Positions 1 through 7,626 of a DNA stretch of 13,578 bases are shown here, piece after piece. The DNA comes from JBFWIW01 sp050253535 (GTDB lineage: Bacteria > Bacillota > Clostridia > Oscillospirales > Oscillospiraceae), in contig JBFWIW010000071.1 of assembly GCA_050253535.1 (NCBI GenBank), forward strand, positions 1-13,578, written 5' to 3'. Position 1 is the stretch's first letter, and every line of letters begins with the position of its first letter. A program made the translations under genes and the position numbers. The notes beneath the pieces were generated by a model. That model worked only from the letters and a program-made list of their open reading frames with translations, ran no database searches and had not been told where the DNA came from.

Positions 1-2
1 CC

Positions 3-1229
3 GAAAACGGGCTTTTGTGCGAGCGCCTGCTGGAGGACAAAAAAGTGACGCTTAGCGTGCCGCTGCCCGCGGTAGTTACGGTGAGCGGGGGATATCTCCT
101 GCGCCCGCCGTCCATAGCCGGAATGCGTGCGGCAAAGGAAAAACAGGTGAAGCTGTTAACGGCGGAAATGTTGGGTATCCCGCCGGAGCTTGCCGGAACG
201 CGCGGCTCCGCGACACAGGTAAGGCGCGTCTGGCCCGCAGAAGCGCCTCTGCGGCACTGCCGGATATACAGGGACATTTCCGAGGGGGCCGACGCCGTTA
301 TTGAATTCCTGCAAAAAGACAGGGTGAGGGAAGTTTCGGAGCGCGTCACTCCGGCAGCGCCCGCCGATGGGACGGCCGTTGTGGTTTCGCTCTCTTCCGA
401 CGCCCTCTCGAAAAGATGCGCGCCTGAGCTGATGACCGCCGCGAAAAGCGTGTACCGCAATGCAGTTCCCGTCCTGCTGGAGGACGCCGGCGGGGACGAC
501 GTGTCCGCCGCGACGGCGCTCTGCGGATACATAGAAGCCGAAAAGCCGGACTGCGTGCTGTTTCCGGCGACCGTGAGGGGGAGGGCGGTGGCCCCGCTCT
601 CAGCGGCAATGCTGGGTATCGGGCTCACGGCGGACTGCACAGGGCTGGAGCCGGACGGAGCGGGAGGCGTGAGCATGATCCGCCCGACCTTCGGCGGCTC
701 CGTTATGGCGGAGGTCATCTGCCGAACAAAACCCGCCATGGCGTCCGTCCGCCCCGGCGTTTTCGAGCCGGACGCGGACATGCCGGAGGCGGTGCGCATA
801 AGTGTGCCGGAAGGCGGCGTGAAGCGCATATCCGAGAGCGCGGCGGAGGTGCCGGCGCTCGATATCGGCGTAAAAATTATTGTCTCGGGCGGCAGGGGAG
901 TCGGCAAAAAAGAGAATTTTGAAAAGCTCGGGGCGCTGGCCCTGATGCTGGGCGGCGTCCTCACGGGCTCGCGCCAGGCTGTCGACGGCGGGTTTCTGCC
1001 GTATCCCCGGCAGGTGGGGCAGACGGGTGCCACCGTCCGCCCGGACTTCTATATCGCCTGCGGCATCTCCGGCACCGTCCAGCACATGGCGGGCGTGCGG
1101 ACTGCCGGTGTTGTCGCGGTAAATTCCGACCCGAAGGCGCGTATATTCGATTACGCCGAAATAGGCATAGTCGGGGACTGCATGGAATTTGCAGATATAC
1201 TGATTAATAAATTAAGTGCAGGAGGATGA
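3..1229 (+). CDS. etfA: Fused electron transfer flavoprotein, EtfB C-terminus plus complete EtfA (5' partial)
   Basis: The reading frame is open to the left edge of the window, so the protein is cut at its N-terminus. The TTG at 15 is not a credible start because it falls inside conserved EtfB sequence. Numbering from the codon at 15, residues 1-108 match the end of EtfB (LPAVVTV, then RPPSIAGMRAAKEK, the counterpart of the family's NEPR-PSL-MKAKKK region). Residues about 118-404 are a full EtfA: an N-terminal nucleotide-binding-like half, then the FAD domain with SGGRGVG (291-297), RQVGQTG (332-338), ISGTVQH (351-357) and a C-terminal NSDP...IGIVGD segment. No stop or ribosome binding site separates the halves, so this is a single EtfB-EtfA fusion. 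ETFs carry FAD and pass electrons between flavin dehydrogenases and other carriers. The gene ends 4 bases before the iolB-like start, whose Shine-Dalgarno lies inside its last codons, which suggests one transcript. The redox partner is not in view. Confidence 0.9.
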   Translation, partial: ENGLLCERLLEDKKVTLSVPLPAVVTVSGGYLLRPPSIAGMRAAKEKQVKLLTAEMLGIPPELAGTRGSATQVRRVWPAEAPLRHCRIYRDISEGADAVIEFLQKDRVREVSERVTPAAPADGTAVVVSLSSDALSKRCAPELMTAAKSVYRNAVPVLLEDAGGDDVSAATALCGYIEAEKPDCVLFPATVRGRAVAPLSAAMLGIGLTADCTGLEPDGAGGVSMIRPTFGGSVMAEVICRTKPAMASVRPGVFEPDADMPEAVRISVPEGGVKRISESAAEVPALDIGVKIIVSGGRGVGKKENFEKLGALALMLGGVLTGSRQAVDGGFLPYPRQVGQTGATVRPDFYIACGISGTVQHMAGVRTAGVVAVNSDPKARIFDYAEIGIVGDCMEFADILINKLSAGG

Positions 1230-1233
1230 AGCG

Positions 1234-2046
1234 ATGAATTACAAAAAAACGTATGTCCCGAAGAAAGGGTACACGCCGCTGTGCAGGGCGGGCGAGTGCT
1301 CACTCAAAATGCTGGAGTTCGGCATCATTGAGCTGGGGGAGGGCGACAGACTGATATTCGAGACAGAGGACAGGGAGACCGCGTTCGTCATTCTCGGCGG
1401 CGTCGCCGACTTCGCCTTCGACGGCAAAATCTGGCAGAACGTGGGCGGCAGGCGCACGGTGTTCGAGGGCAAGGCCCACACGGTCTACATGCCAAGAGGA
1501 AAGAGCGTCGCCATCTCGACCAAATGGAGCGTGAAGATAGCTGTCTGCGCGACACACATAGACGAGGACACGGAGCCGGAGATCGTCGGCCCCGACAGGG
1601 TTCGCGCAAAGGTTCTGGGCGTGAAACCGTGGGAGCGGGACACCCATTTCCTCATTGACGGCACGACGAACGCAAAGAAGCTCACCATCGGCGAGGCCTT
1701 CGTGACCCCCGGCAACTGGGCCGGTTTCCCGCCGCACAAGCACGACGAGGACAACATGCCCAAGGAGGGCGTGCTGGAGGAGATTTACTACTTCCTGTTC
1801 CAGCCGGAGCAGGGCTTCGGAATCCAGTGCATGTACACAAAGGACGGCAGTATAGACGAGTGCTACAGGGTGAAGAGCGACGACCTCGTCGAGTTCCCGC
1901 GGGGCTACCACACGACAGTCGGCGCGCCGGGCTACAACACCTATTTTCTGTGGCTCATGGCCGGGCAGGATCAGGGTTTCTACCGCTCCAACGATCCCGA
2001 CCACGACTGGGTGTCGGCCGTTGAAAATCTGATAAAGAAGGCCTAG
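1234..2046 (+). CDS. iolB: 5-deoxy-glucuronate isomerase (IolB family)
   Basis: The 270-residue product has the length and layout of IolB, a bicupin that isomerises 5-deoxy-D-glucuronate to 2-deoxy-5-keto-D-gluconate in cytosolic myo-inositol breakdown. Motifs seen are GNWAGFPPHKHDEDN (160-174, with the metal-binding histidines), LEEIYYFLFQPEQGFG (181-196), and the second cupin part EFPRGYHTTVGAPGYNTYFLWLMAG (220-244). The ATG at 1234 is chosen because GGAGG at 1221-1225 stands 8 bases before it; an in-frame GTG at 1216 has no such site. Neighbours are a fused ETF upstream and a KDPG-aldolase-family gene 2 bases downstream. The other inositol genes (iolC, iolD, iolE, iolG) are not in the window. 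The family is clear. The true substrate in this unusual setting is inferred and could be a related deoxy-uronate. Confidence 0.9.
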   Translation: MNYKKTYVPKKGYTPLCRAGECSLKMLEFGIIELGEGDRLIFETEDRETAFVILGGVADFAFDGKIWQNVGGRRTVFEGKAHTVYMPRGKSVAISTKWSVKIAVCATHIDEDTEPEIVGPDRVRAKVLGVKPWERDTHFLIDGTTNAKKLTIGEAFVTPGNWAGFPPHKHDEDNMPKEGVLEEIYYFLFQPEQGFGIQCMYTKDGSIDECYRVKSDDLVEFPRGYHTTVGAPGYNTYFLWLMAGQDQGFYRSNDPDHDWVSAVENLIKKA

Positions 2047-2048
2047 AG

Positions 2049-2705
2049 ATGAAGTGTGACGAGGTTAAAGCGCTTATCCTGAGGGAGAAGCTTGTGATAA
2101 TAGCCCGCAAGGTGCCTGCGGACAAATTGGGGCGCGTAGCAGCGGCTCTGGTAAAAGGCGGGATTAAGCTGCTGGAGGTCACTTTCGACCAGACTGCGGC
2201 GGACCCCGCGGCGGACTACGCGGCCTGTATCGGCGCGATCCGCGAAGCCGTGGGCGATGCGCTCACGCTGGGCGCGGGCACCGTTCAGACCCCCGCGCAG
2301 GTGGACGCGGCGCACGCCGCCGGAGCCCTGTACATCATCTCCCCCGGCACAAATCCCGCCGTCGTCAAGAGGACGAAGGCTCTGGGGCTAGTGTCCATCC
2401 CCGGGGCTATGACGCCGACGGAGATAGGCGCTGCCTGGGAAATGGGCGCGGACATCGTAAAGCTGTTCCCGGCGGATGATCTGGGCATGCACTATATCTG
2501 GAACATAAGAGGCCCGCTGCCGCACATACCGCTCATGGCGACGGGCGGCGTTAATCCGCAGACGATACCCGAATTTCTCAGCCGCGGCATAGCCGGCGTC
2601 GGCACGGGCGTCACCGTGATACGGCGCGACCTTCTCGATAATGACGACTACGAGGGCATAGCGAAGCTCGCGGCGGAACACGTCGCCGCGGTAAAAAGCG
2701 CTTAA
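2049..2705 (+). CDS. KDPG/KHG aldolase family protein (class I, divergent active site)
   Basis: A 218-residue TIM-barrel lyase of the Eda family, which cleaves 2-keto-3-deoxy sugar acids to pyruvate and an aldehyde through a lysine Schiff base. Seen: general acid/base Glu43 in LLEVTF, GAGTV (75-79), ISPGTNP (97-103), Schiff-base Lys138 in IVKLFPA, and ATGGVNPQTIPEFL (164-177). Two positions differ from classical Eda as I recall it. The Arg of EVT-L-R-T that binds the substrate carboxylate is Asp47 (EVTFDQT), and the phosphate-loop serine region reads VGTGVTVI instead of GGS. This resembles a clostridial subfamily often annotated only as 'bifunctional' aldolase. The loss of phosphate-binding features suggests a non-phosphorylated or different substrate. 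The gene begins 2 bases after the iolB-like stop, so it is co-translated with it. A role in cleaving the product of that isomerase branch is inference. Confidence 0.85.
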   Translation: MKCDEVKALILREKLVIIARKVPADKLGRVAAALVKGGIKLLEVTFDQTAADPAADYAACIGAIREAVGDALTLGAGTVQTPAQVDAAHAAGALYIISPGTNPAVVKRTKALGLVSIPGAMTPTEIGAAWEMGADIVKLFPADDLGMHYIWNIRGPLPHIPLMATGGVNPQTIPEFLSRGIAGVGTGVTVIRRDLLDNDDYEGIAKLAAEHVAAVKSA

Positions 2706-2793
2706 GGGAATTGCCCTGTATAAAGCCGCGCCCTGCGTCATGAGCGGGGGGAAAACTTAATGGTAATATTTCATTACTGCCGGGAGACCAAAT

Positions 2794-3867
2794 ATGAAGC
2801 TCAGCTACGATATCACGGAGGCCGAATATCTGAATATGCTCACCGCCATGCTGAAAAGGGCGGAGCGGACGCCGATGCGCATAGCCGCGTTTCTGATGCT
2901 CACCATAGTTCAGATGTGCTGGGTGGGGTGCATGCTTCTGACGGCGGATCTCAGTCATAGGGACATGGCGATACTCGGCGCGCTCTCCGCAGTGCTCGCG
3001 CTCATAAACATACTTTTCCGCGCGCTGCGGCGTGTAAGGGCAAAGAACGCGCTTAAAAACATGAAGGCCTCCGGACAGATACTGCCGGACTACTGGAAAG
3101 CGCACGCTCTTACGGTTAAGGGCGGCGAAATCTCCCTTACCTTCGGCGGGATAAAACTCGTATCCGCCTGCCTTGATATCGGCCCCGTTGCCACGACGGA
3201 CGGCCTTCTGCTGCTTTACAGCGGCGGAAAGATATTCGAGGCCGTCCCCGTGAGGGCCTTTCCCTCGGACGGGGCTAAAAACCGGTTTATTGAACTGCTC
3301 AAAGAGAGCGCGGAGACAGCGGAGGAACCCTTCGACATACCGGAGGGCGCTGTTTGGGCGCTCCGGTATGAGACAGACGGGCGGGACTTTCTCTTATCGC
3401 AGGTACGCTGCTTCAGAGCCGTCTGGCTCAGCCGGAATATGCTCAAGCCCTTCCCTATAATTAAGCTCGCGGCCAGCGTCTACATGCTGTATTACGCCGT
3501 GACAAAGGCAAGCCTTATAACCGGCATATTCCTGACCCTTTTCGTTATTGCCATTAACCTCACGGCAATAATAGTATTAAGCCCCGCGGCAAAATTCTAT
3601 CTGCTGCGAAAAGTGCCTGCATTACATGTGCCGGAATCCGGAGCCGTAAAGGCGGAGGCATATTTCACCGGGGATAAGGCATATTTCCGCGCTATAGGCA
3701 AAGCTTCGGAAACGCGGCTGCGGGAGGCGTCCCTCTGCCGCGCTCTCGGGAGAGATATCGCGGTATATTTCGGCGCGTGGCCCGCGCTTGTGATCCCGCC
3801 ATCGGCCTTCAAAAGCCGCGAAGAGGGGGATAAATTCGTCTTTTTTGTGAAGGCCCGTATGGGCTGA
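2794..3867 (+). CDS. Membrane protein with two tandem YcxB-like units
   Basis: A 357-residue protein of unknown function. Four hydrophobic helices occur as two pairs, at about 28-50 and 57-76, then 221-238 and 241-262. Each pair is followed by a soluble part ending in the pattern seen in YcxB-like domains: IFEAVPVRAFPSDGAKNRF (147-165) and PALVIPPSAFKSREEGDKF (330-348). Ordinary YcxB-like proteins have one such unit of roughly 160-180 residues, so this looks like an internal duplication with strong divergence. The soluble halves should face the cytoplasm, by analogy only. The start at 2794 has GGGAGA at 2782-2787. It sits 88 bases after the aldolase gene, with no convincing terminator between, so it may be a weakly linked last gene of that operon or an independent one. 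No function is proposed. Confidence 0.7.
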   Translation: MKLSYDITEAEYLNMLTAMLKRAERTPMRIAAFLMLTIVQMCWVGCMLLTADLSHRDMAILGALSAVLALINILFRALRRVRAKNALKNMKASGQILPDYWKAHALTVKGGEISLTFGGIKLVSACLDIGPVATTDGLLLLYSGGKIFEAVPVRAFPSDGAKNRFIELLKESAETAEEPFDIPEGAVWALRYETDGRDFLLSQVRCFRAVWLSRNMLKPFPIIKLAASVYMLYYAVTKASLITGIFLTLFVIAINLTAIIVLSPAAKFYLLRKVPALHVPESGAVKAEAYFTGDKAYFRAIGKASETRLREASLCRALGRDIAVYFGAWPALVIPPSAFKSREEGDKFVFFVKARMG

Positions 3868-3884
3868 AAAACCGCCAATACAGG

Positions 3885-3934
3885 AAGCCCCCGCAAAGTT
3901 TACGCCGCTTATGGCGTAAACTTTGCGGGGGCTT
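3885..3934. terminator. Bidirectional intrinsic terminator, perfect 22-bp stem
   Basis: The arms 3885-3906 and 3913-3934 are perfectly complementary over 22 bases, with a six-base loop GCTTAT. The stem has a GC-rich base (CCCCCGC/GCGGGGG) flanked by AA at the left end and TTTTC at the right, so it can terminate transcription from either side. It lies 17 bases after the YcxB-like gene and 6 bases after the stop of the convergent BlaR1-like gene. Confidence 0.9.
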
Positions 3935-3940
3935 TTCAAA

Positions 3941-6900
3941 TTAATCAGCGTTTCCAACCAGTTTCGACCCGTCGGGTGAGACGGTGATCTTGTATATATG
4001 CCGCTCTCCTCTGTCATTCAGAAGACCGAAATCCAAAAGACAGTAATCCAGCCCTTCCGAGTCTAAAGCGCATGTATACGTTTTGCCGGGGACCCAGGCG
4101 CTGTTTTCGCTCTCCTCATCGAAGGCGTGAAAGCTCATGCCCCCGCCCGCATCCCCCATGAAGAGCCGCCCCGCGACGTGGAGGTAGAATTCGAAGCCGT
4201 CGGGCACGGACTCAGGTATCGTGAAGCTCAGGAGATTCCGGCCGGGGTCATAGCTTACAGAATCCACAAAAGCGTATTTAATGCTGTCCTCCGCGGGGTC
4301 GGTCTCCATGGTGAAGACGCCGTTTTTGAAGCTGAAAACGGTCGGCACTCCCCGCCCCGCGATATTGCCGCTGCTGTCTTTTTCGTAATTGTAGGCGTAA
4401 AACAGCCCCGCCGCTTCGTTATAGTCCACCGTTTCGCAGCCGAAGAGGCCGGTGAGCTTCTCGCTCCGCACCGTTCCGGCGGCAATGTCCCACTGATAGA
4501 TCACGAATTCGTGGTAAGGCGCGCCGCCGTAGTACTGGCTCACGGTGTCGGCCTGCCCGTCGCCGTCAAAATCCGTCTCGGCGGCAGTTCCGGTTATTTC
4601 GTGCAGAAAATACGGGACATTTTCCCTTACCGTATAATAATTCCCCGCGACATAAGAGGTTCCGTAGGACTTTATGAGGGAATAGACCGGACTGTCCGCC
4701 GTGATGCCGGTCCTTGTCAGCATTTTTTCGCCCAGCGAGCCGCCGGCGTCCCCGTAGCCGACATAGCCGAGATCGTATTTGACCCCGTTTAAAACGATAT
4801 AGGAGAATATGCCGACGTCATTTACCGTATTTTCGTCCCAGCGGTATAAAACCTGCGTGATCCCCTCGCCGGTCGTACCTGTAAAAAGCACCTCAGATAC
4901 GCGCGTCTCATCGAGCACGGGCAGTTTTTCCATCTTGAGCGTATCCGTCACGGTATAGTAGAGCGGGATAACTCTCGCGTATTCCATGAGGTCAATTTCC
5001 GTCCGGCAGCCGGTGACAACGGCACGGCCGTTTTCCTCGCCGAAGGTCAGGCGCTCGGTGCCCTTATATTTGCTGCCCGAGGAATCGGCATACCAATAGG
5101 TTATTTCGGCCTCATCCCCGACCATCGCCACATCGAAATCCTCCACCCAGGGGCTGGACCAGCGGATCACATAACTGTCCGTGCCGCCCCGAAGCGCCGT
5201 GAAATCCGCCTGCATCGCTTCGCTCATCATGTCGAAGCGGGGTTTTCCTTCGCGCGTCTGCCACGCATAGGCCCATATCTGCGCCATGCTCTGATATTTA
5301 TCAAAGTTCCATGTCCTGCCGCAGTCCGTGCTGGTGAGGTATACCGTGCCGACGATGCCGTCGGCCCCGCCGCTCGAGAGCAGGACGGGCATGGTGCCGT
5401 TTGCCCCGTCGAAAACGGGGGACAGGGCCGTTTTATTGTAGCTGTCAAATTCCTGAGGGAGCGGGATATCGAGCTTTTCCCAGGTCTTCCCGCCGTCCTG
5501 CGTCCGGATGACCGGAGGCTCGAAGTCCTTTTCATAATACCAGAAGCACAAAAAACCCGTGCCGTCGTCAGAGAACCCCGATCCGGTCAGGACGCTGGGG
5601 TAAACGTCGTTCTGGTCTCCCTGGACCTCCGCCCAGCTCTTCCCGCCGTCGGAGGTTTGGAAAATATAATTGTCCTCATAGGTCATCGCGTGGAAGTTTG
5701 CAATGACAAGCCAGCCGTCCTCTTCGGAGGTGAAGCCGATGCTGGTCCAGGATACGCCTGTGCCGTCAAGGTTTATTTCGGACGTGTACCACGTCTTGCC
5801 CATATCGTCGCTGACATATATCATGAGCGGGGTATCGCCGTACTGCCCGCCGCAGGCGAATACGGTTTTGTCGGCCGAGATATACGCTCCGGGGTATGGC
5901 TCCGCGTAGGAGTCGTCACCTTCCGCGGTCACGGTAAACGGAGCCGCCGCGGTGGTCTCGCCGTTATGATACGAAATGATCACATTGCCGTTCCCGTCTA
6001 TCGAATATGAGTTTCCGGCGTCATAGGCGGCTACCTGTTCAAAGCCGGAGCTTCGCGAATAGACCGTACCGGGTTCAAACCCCGAGGCGCCGGTATTGCC
6101 GTCCGTGTCCACGGTCTTCCAGCCGACGAGCACGCCCAGAGACGCGATTAACAGAACCGCGGTAAACAGGAGCGGGAGTCCCCGGCGCTTAATGCCGGTG
6201 TCGAGAACTTTTGAAAAGCGGCGGACGATCGACTTTTTATCCGCTGAAAAATGCGTCGTAAGGGGCGTCCGGCGCCGCAGACCCGACTGCATAATGTCGA
6301 GCATGGCCCTGCCGTATTCCACCCTGTAGTCCATTGAGGCGTTTTGGAGTACCGCCTCGTCACAGGCGAGTTCCATATCAAAGGCCGCGCGTTTTGCCGC
6401 TAAAAGCACGATGGGGTTGAACCAGTGGACGGACGAAGCCAAAAGCAGAAGGAGCTTATACCACAGGTCGCGGCGTTTGAGGTGAACAAGCTCGTGGCGC
6501 AGTATCATCTCAAGCCCCGTTTCCGTGTACGCCCGCTCGGGGAGCAGAATAACGGGGGAGAAGAACCCCGTCATCATGGGGCTTTTCACGCCGCCGCAGA
6601 AGTAAATACGGGGAACTCTGCGGATTTTCATTTCCGGCGCAAGACGTGAGAGCGTCTCCGCGATCAGGGGGGTGACCGCCGTTCTCCCGCGGCGTATGCG
6701 CAGAATGAAAATGAAATAGCCCGATAAGTTGAACAGCAGGTATATCGCGGCCCCCGACAGCCAGATAATCGCCGCGATTCCGGCAGTTGAGAGCGCCGGG
6801 GCCTGAAGCGCCGGCTGCGTGTCTGTATCGGGCGCCGAGCCGTAATCATCCGCCTCCGCCGCGGCAGGGATGCCGGGGGAAACCGACTTAGCGTCCGACG

Positions 6901-7168
6901 TGCCGGTATCCTCGGCTCCGCCGGTCTGAACCTGGGCGTATGCCGGCGGAGCGCCCAGTGAAACCGGAGCGGTAAACGTAATTGGCGCGCCCTGCATCGT
7001 GGGGAGGGCGGGAATAACGAGGCGGATGAAAACGGCGAGCCATATCCAGTATTTGAGCTTTGCGGAGTACCTCTTTGAAATCGCCTTTGACAGCAGCAGG
7101 ATGACGCAGATGAAGCAGGCGGAAAATAGGGAGGTCTCAAGGGTTTTAAGGAGCAGGCTACTTTCCAT
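3941..7168 (-). CDS. BlaR1/M56-type membrane metalloprotease receptor with Asp-box ectodomain
   Basis: A 1075-residue protein. Residues 1-350 have BlaR1/MecR1 architecture: helices at about 12-30, 39-56, 129-158 and 331-349. Between the third and fourth is a gluzincin (M56) protease domain with HELVH (225-229) and the third zinc ligand Glu266 in ELACDE. In BlaR1 this cytosolic protease leads to cleavage of the cognate repressor. The extracellular remainder (about 350-1075) is not the usual penicillin-binding domain. It holds four Asp-box/BNR motifs: SDDMGKTW (453-460), TSDGGKSW (505-512), TQDGGKTW (556-563) and TDCGRTW (614-620), suggesting a beta-propeller. A segment about 640-720 follows, then a region with a calcium-loop-like DFDGDGQAD (866-874). 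The ATG at 7168 overlaps the repressor gene by 11 bases, which implies translational coupling; an upstream in-frame ATG at 7231 lies inside the repressor gene. The ligand is unknown. Confidence 0.9.
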   Translation of the reverse strand: MESSLLLKTLETSLFSACFICVILLLSKAISKRYSAKLKYWIWLAVFIRLVIPALPTMQGAPITFTAPVSLGAPPAYAQVQTGGAEDTGTSDAKSVSPGIPAAAEADDYGSAPDTDTQPALQAPALSTAGIAAIIWLSGAAIYLLFNLSGYFIFILRIRRGRTAVTPLIAETLSRLAPEMKIRRVPRIYFCGGVKSPMMTGFFSPVILLPERAYTETGLEMILRHELVHLKRRDLWYKLLLLLASSVHWFNPIVLLAAKRAAFDMELACDEAVLQNASMDYRVEYGRAMLDIMQSGLRRRTPLTTHFSADKKSIVRRFSKVLDTGIKRRGLPLLFTAVLLIASLGVLVGWKTVDTDGNTGASGFEPGTVYSRSSGFEQVAAYDAGNSYSIDGNGNVIISYHNGETTAAAPFTVTAEGDDSYAEPYPGAYISADKTVFACGGQYGDTPLMIYVSDDMGKTWYTSEINLDGTGVSWTSIGFTSEEDGWLVIANFHAMTYEDNYIFQTSDGGKSWAEVQGDQNDVYPSVLTGSGFSDDGTGFLCFWYYEKDFEPPVIRTQDGGKTWEKLDIPLPQEFDSYNKTALSPVFDGANGTMPVLLSSGGADGIVGTVYLTSTDCGRTWNFDKYQSMAQIWAYAWQTREGKPRFDMMSEAMQADFTALRGGTDSYVIRWSSPWVEDFDVAMVGDEAEITYWYADSSGSKYKGTERLTFGEENGRAVVTGCRTEIDLMEYARVIPLYYTVTDTLKMEKLPVLDETRVSEVLFTGTTGEGITQVLYRWDENTVNDVGIFSYIVLNGVKYDLGYVGYGDAGGSLGEKMLTRTGITADSPVYSLIKSYGTSYVAGNYYTVRENVPYFLHEITGTAAETDFDGDGQADTVSQYYGGAPYHEFVIYQWDIAAGTVRSEKLTGLFGCETVDYNEAAGLFYAYNYEKDSSGNIAGRGVPTVFSFKNGVFTMETDPAEDSIKYAFVDSVSYDPGRNLLSFTIPESVPDGFEFYLHVAGRLFMGDAGGGMSFHAFDEESENSAWVPGKTYTCALDSEGLDYCLLDFGLLNDRGERHIYKITVSPDGSKLVGNAD

Positions 7169-7553
7169 TTTTTGCGCCCGCCTCTCTGAGCATCGTCTCG
7201 ATTTCCTCCAGATCGTCTCCGTCGATGGCATCTCCGTCTATCAGTGATAAAACAAGGCTTTTGAATGAATTGCCGTGAAGCTTTTTAAGAAAGGATTTTG
7301 TCTCTTTTATGCGGTATTCTTCCTCTCTTACGGCGGGAGAGTAGTATTTGAGACGGCTCAGCGTCTCCGCCCTCACAAATCCCCGGTCGGAAAGCCGCGA
7401 CAGAAGTGCCTGAAGCGTGGACATAGACCAGTTTTTTTCCCGGTTTAAAACCTCCAGAATGGCGGAGGTTTTCATAGGCTCATGAGCGTTCCAGAGCACG
7501 AGCATAACATCCAGCTCCGCGTCCGGCAGGCGGTCAATTTTTTCGGTTTCCAT
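7158..7553 (-). CDS. BlaI/MecI-family transcriptional repressor
   Basis: A 131-residue winged-helix repressor of the BlaI/MecI family, which binds TACA/TGTA-type operators as a dimer and is inactivated by proteolysis when its BlaR1-type partner senses a signal. The helix-turn-helix covers about residues 26-60 (MKTSAILEVLN...WSMSTLQALLSRLSDRGF). The C-terminal dimerisation part holds FLKKLHGNSFKSLV (89-101), matching the region where BlaI and MecI are cut; Asn95-Ser96-Phe97 is the likely scissile area (inference). The ATG at 7553 is preferred over an in-frame TTG at 7568 because a GGGGG tract lies 8 bases upstream of it. The gene overlaps the M56 protease gene by 11 bases. Two operator-like palindromes and a promoter lie directly upstream, so autorepression is expected. 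No beta-lactamase gene is adjacent, so other targets must lie elsewhere. Confidence 0.92.
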   Translation of the reverse strand: METEKIDRLPDAELDVMLVLWNAHEPMKTSAILEVLNREKNWSMSTLQALLSRLSDRGFVRAETLSRLKYYSPAVREEEYRIKETKSFLKKLHGNSFKSLVLSLIDGDAIDGDDLEEIETMLREAGAKNGK

Positions 7554-7572
7554 AACGGCGGCCCCCAATATC

Positions 7573-7582
7573 TACAATTGTA
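7573..7582. promoter_or_regulatory. Operator 1 for the BlaI/MecI-like repressor (at transcription start)
   Basis: The sequence TACAATTGTA is a perfect 10-bp palindrome inside ATCTACAATTGTAAAT (7570-7585). It shares ATCTACAATTGT with operator 2 and covers the predicted start of transcription, so binding would block the operon's own promoter. Confidence 0.8.
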
Positions 7583-7587
7583 AATAT

Positions 7588-7616
7588 AGAATAATACGCA
7601 AATCTACAATTGTCAA
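7588..7616 (-). promoter_or_regulatory. Sigma-A type promoter of the mecI/blaR1-like operon
   Basis: On the minus strand there is a perfect -35 TTGACA (7611-7616) and a -10 TATTCT (7588-7593) separated by 17 bases. Transcription would start near 7580, about 27 bases before the repressor ATG. The -35 lies inside the upstream operator and the start point inside the downstream one. Confidence 0.8.
7605..7614. promoter_or_regulatory. Operator 2 for the BlaI/MecI-like repressor (overlaps -35)
   Basis: The sequence TACAATTGTC, within ATCTACAATTGTCAAT (7602-7617), is a TACA/TGTA-type palindrome as bound by BlaI/MecI proteins. It overlaps the -35 box and lies exactly 32 bp, about three helical turns, from operator 1 in the same orientation. 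Confidence 0.75.
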
Positions 7617-7626
7617 TAAGAAAACA

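Noticed and set aside
2706..2793. Terminator between the aldolase and the YcxB-like gene
   Set aside because: Only weak GC-rich pairing and a GTAAT/ATTAC inverted repeat (2763-2777) are present, with no stable stem and T tract.
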